Program-made: the position numbers and the translations under genes
From: Phycisphaerales bacterium
GTDB lineage: Bacteria; Planctomycetota; Phycisphaerae; Phycisphaerales; SM1A02
Direction: 5' to 3'
NCBI GenBank assembly: GCA_022447165.1
Contig: JAKVBR010000069.1
Span: forward strand, 1-7,189
DNA: 7,189 nucleotides
Shown here: positions 5,631-7,189 of the stretch, one piece after another
Position numbering within the stretch: position 1 is the stretch's first letter
Layout: every line of letters starts with the position of its first letter
The notes under the pieces: generated by a model
Database searches by the model: none
Told to the model about the DNA's origin: nothing
The model's input: the letters and a program-made list of their open reading frames with translations, nothing else

Positions 5631-6326
5631 TTATTGAGCGTCAAGCCCAAGTTCTGCAAGCACATCGTCTGTTAGATCGATGCCTTTCGGATAGGTGAGT
5701 GCTGTTCGCAGGCGAATTTGCATGATGGCAACATCGGGGCTTGTCGTTTCAATCGGTTCATCTGGCGCGATAAACCGAAGCACCATGTCTACATTTTTGT
5801 TTTCTGCAACCACTTCAACCGCGGTGATGATTTCCTCATACGCTTCAATCATCTGTGAAGCGAAGAGTTCACCTTGTTGTTCAGTTGCGACTTGTTGGAG
5901 TTGTTGAAACTCGCCCATGGCCTGTTCCCAGCGTTGACGCATTGCAGGGTGTTCGTCCGAATCCTCAGGCAATGCCTGCGCTTCTTCCATGATGGTATCG
6001 AGCACATCGCGAGCATCTTGCAAGCGATCTTCTAAGTTCTGTTGTAACTCGGTTCTTGCATCGACAAAGTGAGATGCTTCCATCATTTGGCTGAGCGCTT
6101 TACCCACTTCCATGAAGCCCATGCTCCAAACGGTGCTTGTCGTTGCTTCACCGAATGCAATGCGACTCTCGCGGTTTGTAATGTTGATGGCGTCATCGCC
6201 ACTCCCGAGTGTGATTGTGTCAACTGGTCCAATGACACCAGTTTCATCACTTCCTGTCAGTGTTGTAACGACAGCACCTGCGAACAGGAGTGCAGAGATT
6301 GAGCATGTTTGTATTGTGAGATTCAT
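5631..6326 (-). CDS. OmpH/Skp-family periplasmic chaperone
   Basis: A 231-residue predicted exported protein. Residues about 8-25 are hydrophobic and probably a signal peptide or N-terminal anchor, although no Lys or Arg precedes them, which is unusual. RIAFGEAT (55-62) resembles the first strand of Skp. Residues about 88-175 are Glu/Gln-rich and helical, as in the Skp coiled-coil arms. The segment KNVDMVLRFI (177-186) and the end YPKGIDLTDDVLAELG (212-227) match the Skp/OmpH C-terminus (typically GYDLVLD and DITDEVL). The family holds unfolded outer-membrane proteins in the periplasm. It differs from classical Skp in a longer N-terminal segment and an insert near 187-205. The start is well fixed: the ATG overlaps the lepA stop (TAATG), AAGGTGA lies 6 nt upstream, and an in-frame TGA stands three codons before. 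The family assignment rests mainly on the C-terminal part. Confidence 0.75.
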   Translation of the reverse strand: MNLTIQTCSISALLFAGAVVTTLTGSDETGVIGPVDTITLGSGDDAINITNRESRIAFGEATTSTVWSMGFMEVGKALSQMMEASHFVDARTELQQNLEDRLQDARDVLDTIMEEAQALPEDSDEHPAMRQRWEQAMGEFQQLQQVATEQQGELFASQMIEAYEEIITAVEVVAENKNVDMVLRFIAPDEPIETTSPDVAIMQIRLRTALTYPKGIDLTDDVLAELGLDAQ

Positions 6327-7189
6327 TAGCTGTCACCTTGTTCTAAGATTGTGAGGAATGCAGATTGAGGGATATGAACATTGCCAATGGCCTTCATACG
6401 TTGCTTACCCTTCTTTTGTTTTTCAAGCAATTTCCGCTTTCGCGTCACATCGCCACCATAGCATTTGGCAGTGACGTTCTTTCGCAAACTTTTAACAGTT
6501 TCTCTTGCAATGATTTTGCCACCGATGGCTGCTTGCAATGCAATCTCAAACTGATGTCTGTCAATCTGTTTTCGGAGTTTTAGCAGGATTGATCGAGTTC
6601 GAGTTTCTGCCTTATCTCGGTGGCAAATCAAGCTCAGTGCTTCGACAGGCGCGCCATTTACGAGAATAGAAACTTTGACGAGTTTATCTGCTCGATACTC
6701 GATGATTTCATAATCCATCGTGCCATAACCGCGCGTCATCGACTTGAGTTTGTCATAGAAATCGTAAATGATTTCAGCGAGTGGCAGTTCATAGTCGAGC
6801 ATTTGTCTGCCTTCGGAGACAAATTTCTGTCCTTTAAAAATGCCGCGACGCGTTTCGCAAAGTCGCATCAAGTCACCAATGGAATCGTCTGGGCAAATGA
6901 CTTCTACTTTGACGATCGGCTCGCGAATGTGTCTAATTTGTGATGGGTCAGGGAGGTCAGCGGGGTTGTGAACATCGACCGTTGTGCCATCGTTGAGGTC
7001 AACCTTATAGTTGACCGTTGGTGCAGTCTGGACGATCTCTGCACCACCCTCACGTTCAAGCCGTTCTTGCACGATCTCCATGTGGAGCAATCCAAGGAAA
7101 CCGCAACGGAAACCAAATCCGAGTGCTTCGGAGTGCTGCGTTTCAAAAGTAAAACTAGAGTCATTCAGTCGAAGTTTTTCAACGGCTTC
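6326..7189 (-). CDS. lepA: Elongation factor 4 (LepA), C-terminal part
   Basis: Partial gene entering from the right edge; 287 residues plus the stop are visible, about half of a normal LepA of roughly 600. LepA is a ribosome-bound GTPase related to EF-G that affects initiation and elongation and back-translocates ribosomes in vitro. The GTPase domain lies outside the window. Visible are FRCGFLGLLHMEI (27-39 of the fragment), typical of domain III, then the EF-G V-like domain with GYGTMDYE, and the LepA-specific tail with AKCYGGDVTRKRKLLEKQKKGK followed by the end motif IPQSAFLTIL. The frame is open to the window edge, so the TTG at 7090 and ATG at 7081 are internal codons, not starts. The stop TAA shares a base with the next ATG, linking it to the ompH-like gene; in many proteobacteria lepA is instead followed by lepB. 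Confidence 0.97.
   Translation of the reverse strand, partial: EAVEKLRLNDSSFTFETQHSEALGFGFRCGFLGLLHMEIVQERLEREGGAEIVQTAPTVNYKVDLNDGTTVDVHNPADLPDPSQIRHIREPIVKVEVICPDDSIGDLMRLCETRRGIFKGQKFVSEGRQMLDYELPLAEIIYDFYDKLKSMTRGYGTMDYEIIEYRADKLVKVSILVNGAPVEALSLICHRDKAETRTRSILLKLRKQIDRHQFEIALQAAIGGKIIARETVKSLRKNVTAKCYGGDVTRKRKLLEKQKKGKQRMKAIGNVHIPQSAFLTILEQGDS
6333..6339 (-). promoter_or_regulatory. Ribosome binding site of the ompH-like gene
   Basis: AAGGTGA on the minus strand inside the last codons of lepA, 6 nt before the ATG at 6326. It fixes that start and supports translation coupled to lepA termination. Confidence 0.7.

Overview
The window comes from a Gram-negative-type bacterium with moderate GC (about half by eye). 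LpxA (lipid A synthesis) and an OmpH/Skp-type periplasmic chaperone imply an LPS-type outer membrane. The FtsK core, the OmpH-type protein and the gene neighbourhood recall Planctomycetota, perhaps Phycisphaerae. That placement is from memory and tentative.

Layout, left to right. Positions 1-351 (minus) hold the first 117 residues of an acyl-CoA carboxylase carboxyltransferase (beta) subunit, most like methylcrotonyl-CoA carboxylase. Positions 352-779 carry no ordinary gene. This stretch is rich in hairpins and, on the minus strand, holds a 14-codon ORF behind a 13-nt perfect Shine-Dalgarno match, a 57-nt hairpin and a strong intrinsic terminator, all upstream of the carboxylase. It is the least explained part of the window. 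Positions 780-4886 (minus) carry lpxA, a YycJ/WalJ-like metallo-beta-lactamase-fold protein and ftsK, in transcription order. lpxA and the hydrolase gene abut (TAAATG). ftsK follows after 96 bp. Positions 4914-5594 (plus) hold lipB, the only plus-strand gene, divergent from lpxA with about 27 bp between start codons. Positions 5631-7189 (minus) hold the C-terminal half of lepA (EF-4), then an OmpH/Skp-like gene whose ATG overlaps the lepA stop (TAATG). lipB and the ompH-like gene converge across 36 bp containing a run of nine G.

The genes are mostly housekeeping: lipid A acylation (LpxA), outer-membrane protein chaperoning (OmpH/Skp), chromosome segregation (FtsK), lipoate attachment (LipB), ribosome function (LepA) and acyl-CoA carboxylation. 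No insertion sequence, CRISPR array, tRNA, rRNA or phage gene was found. The best leads are the leader/terminator region before the carboxylase gene, the Asp-for-His change in the metal motif of the hydrolase, and the lepA/ompH coupling.
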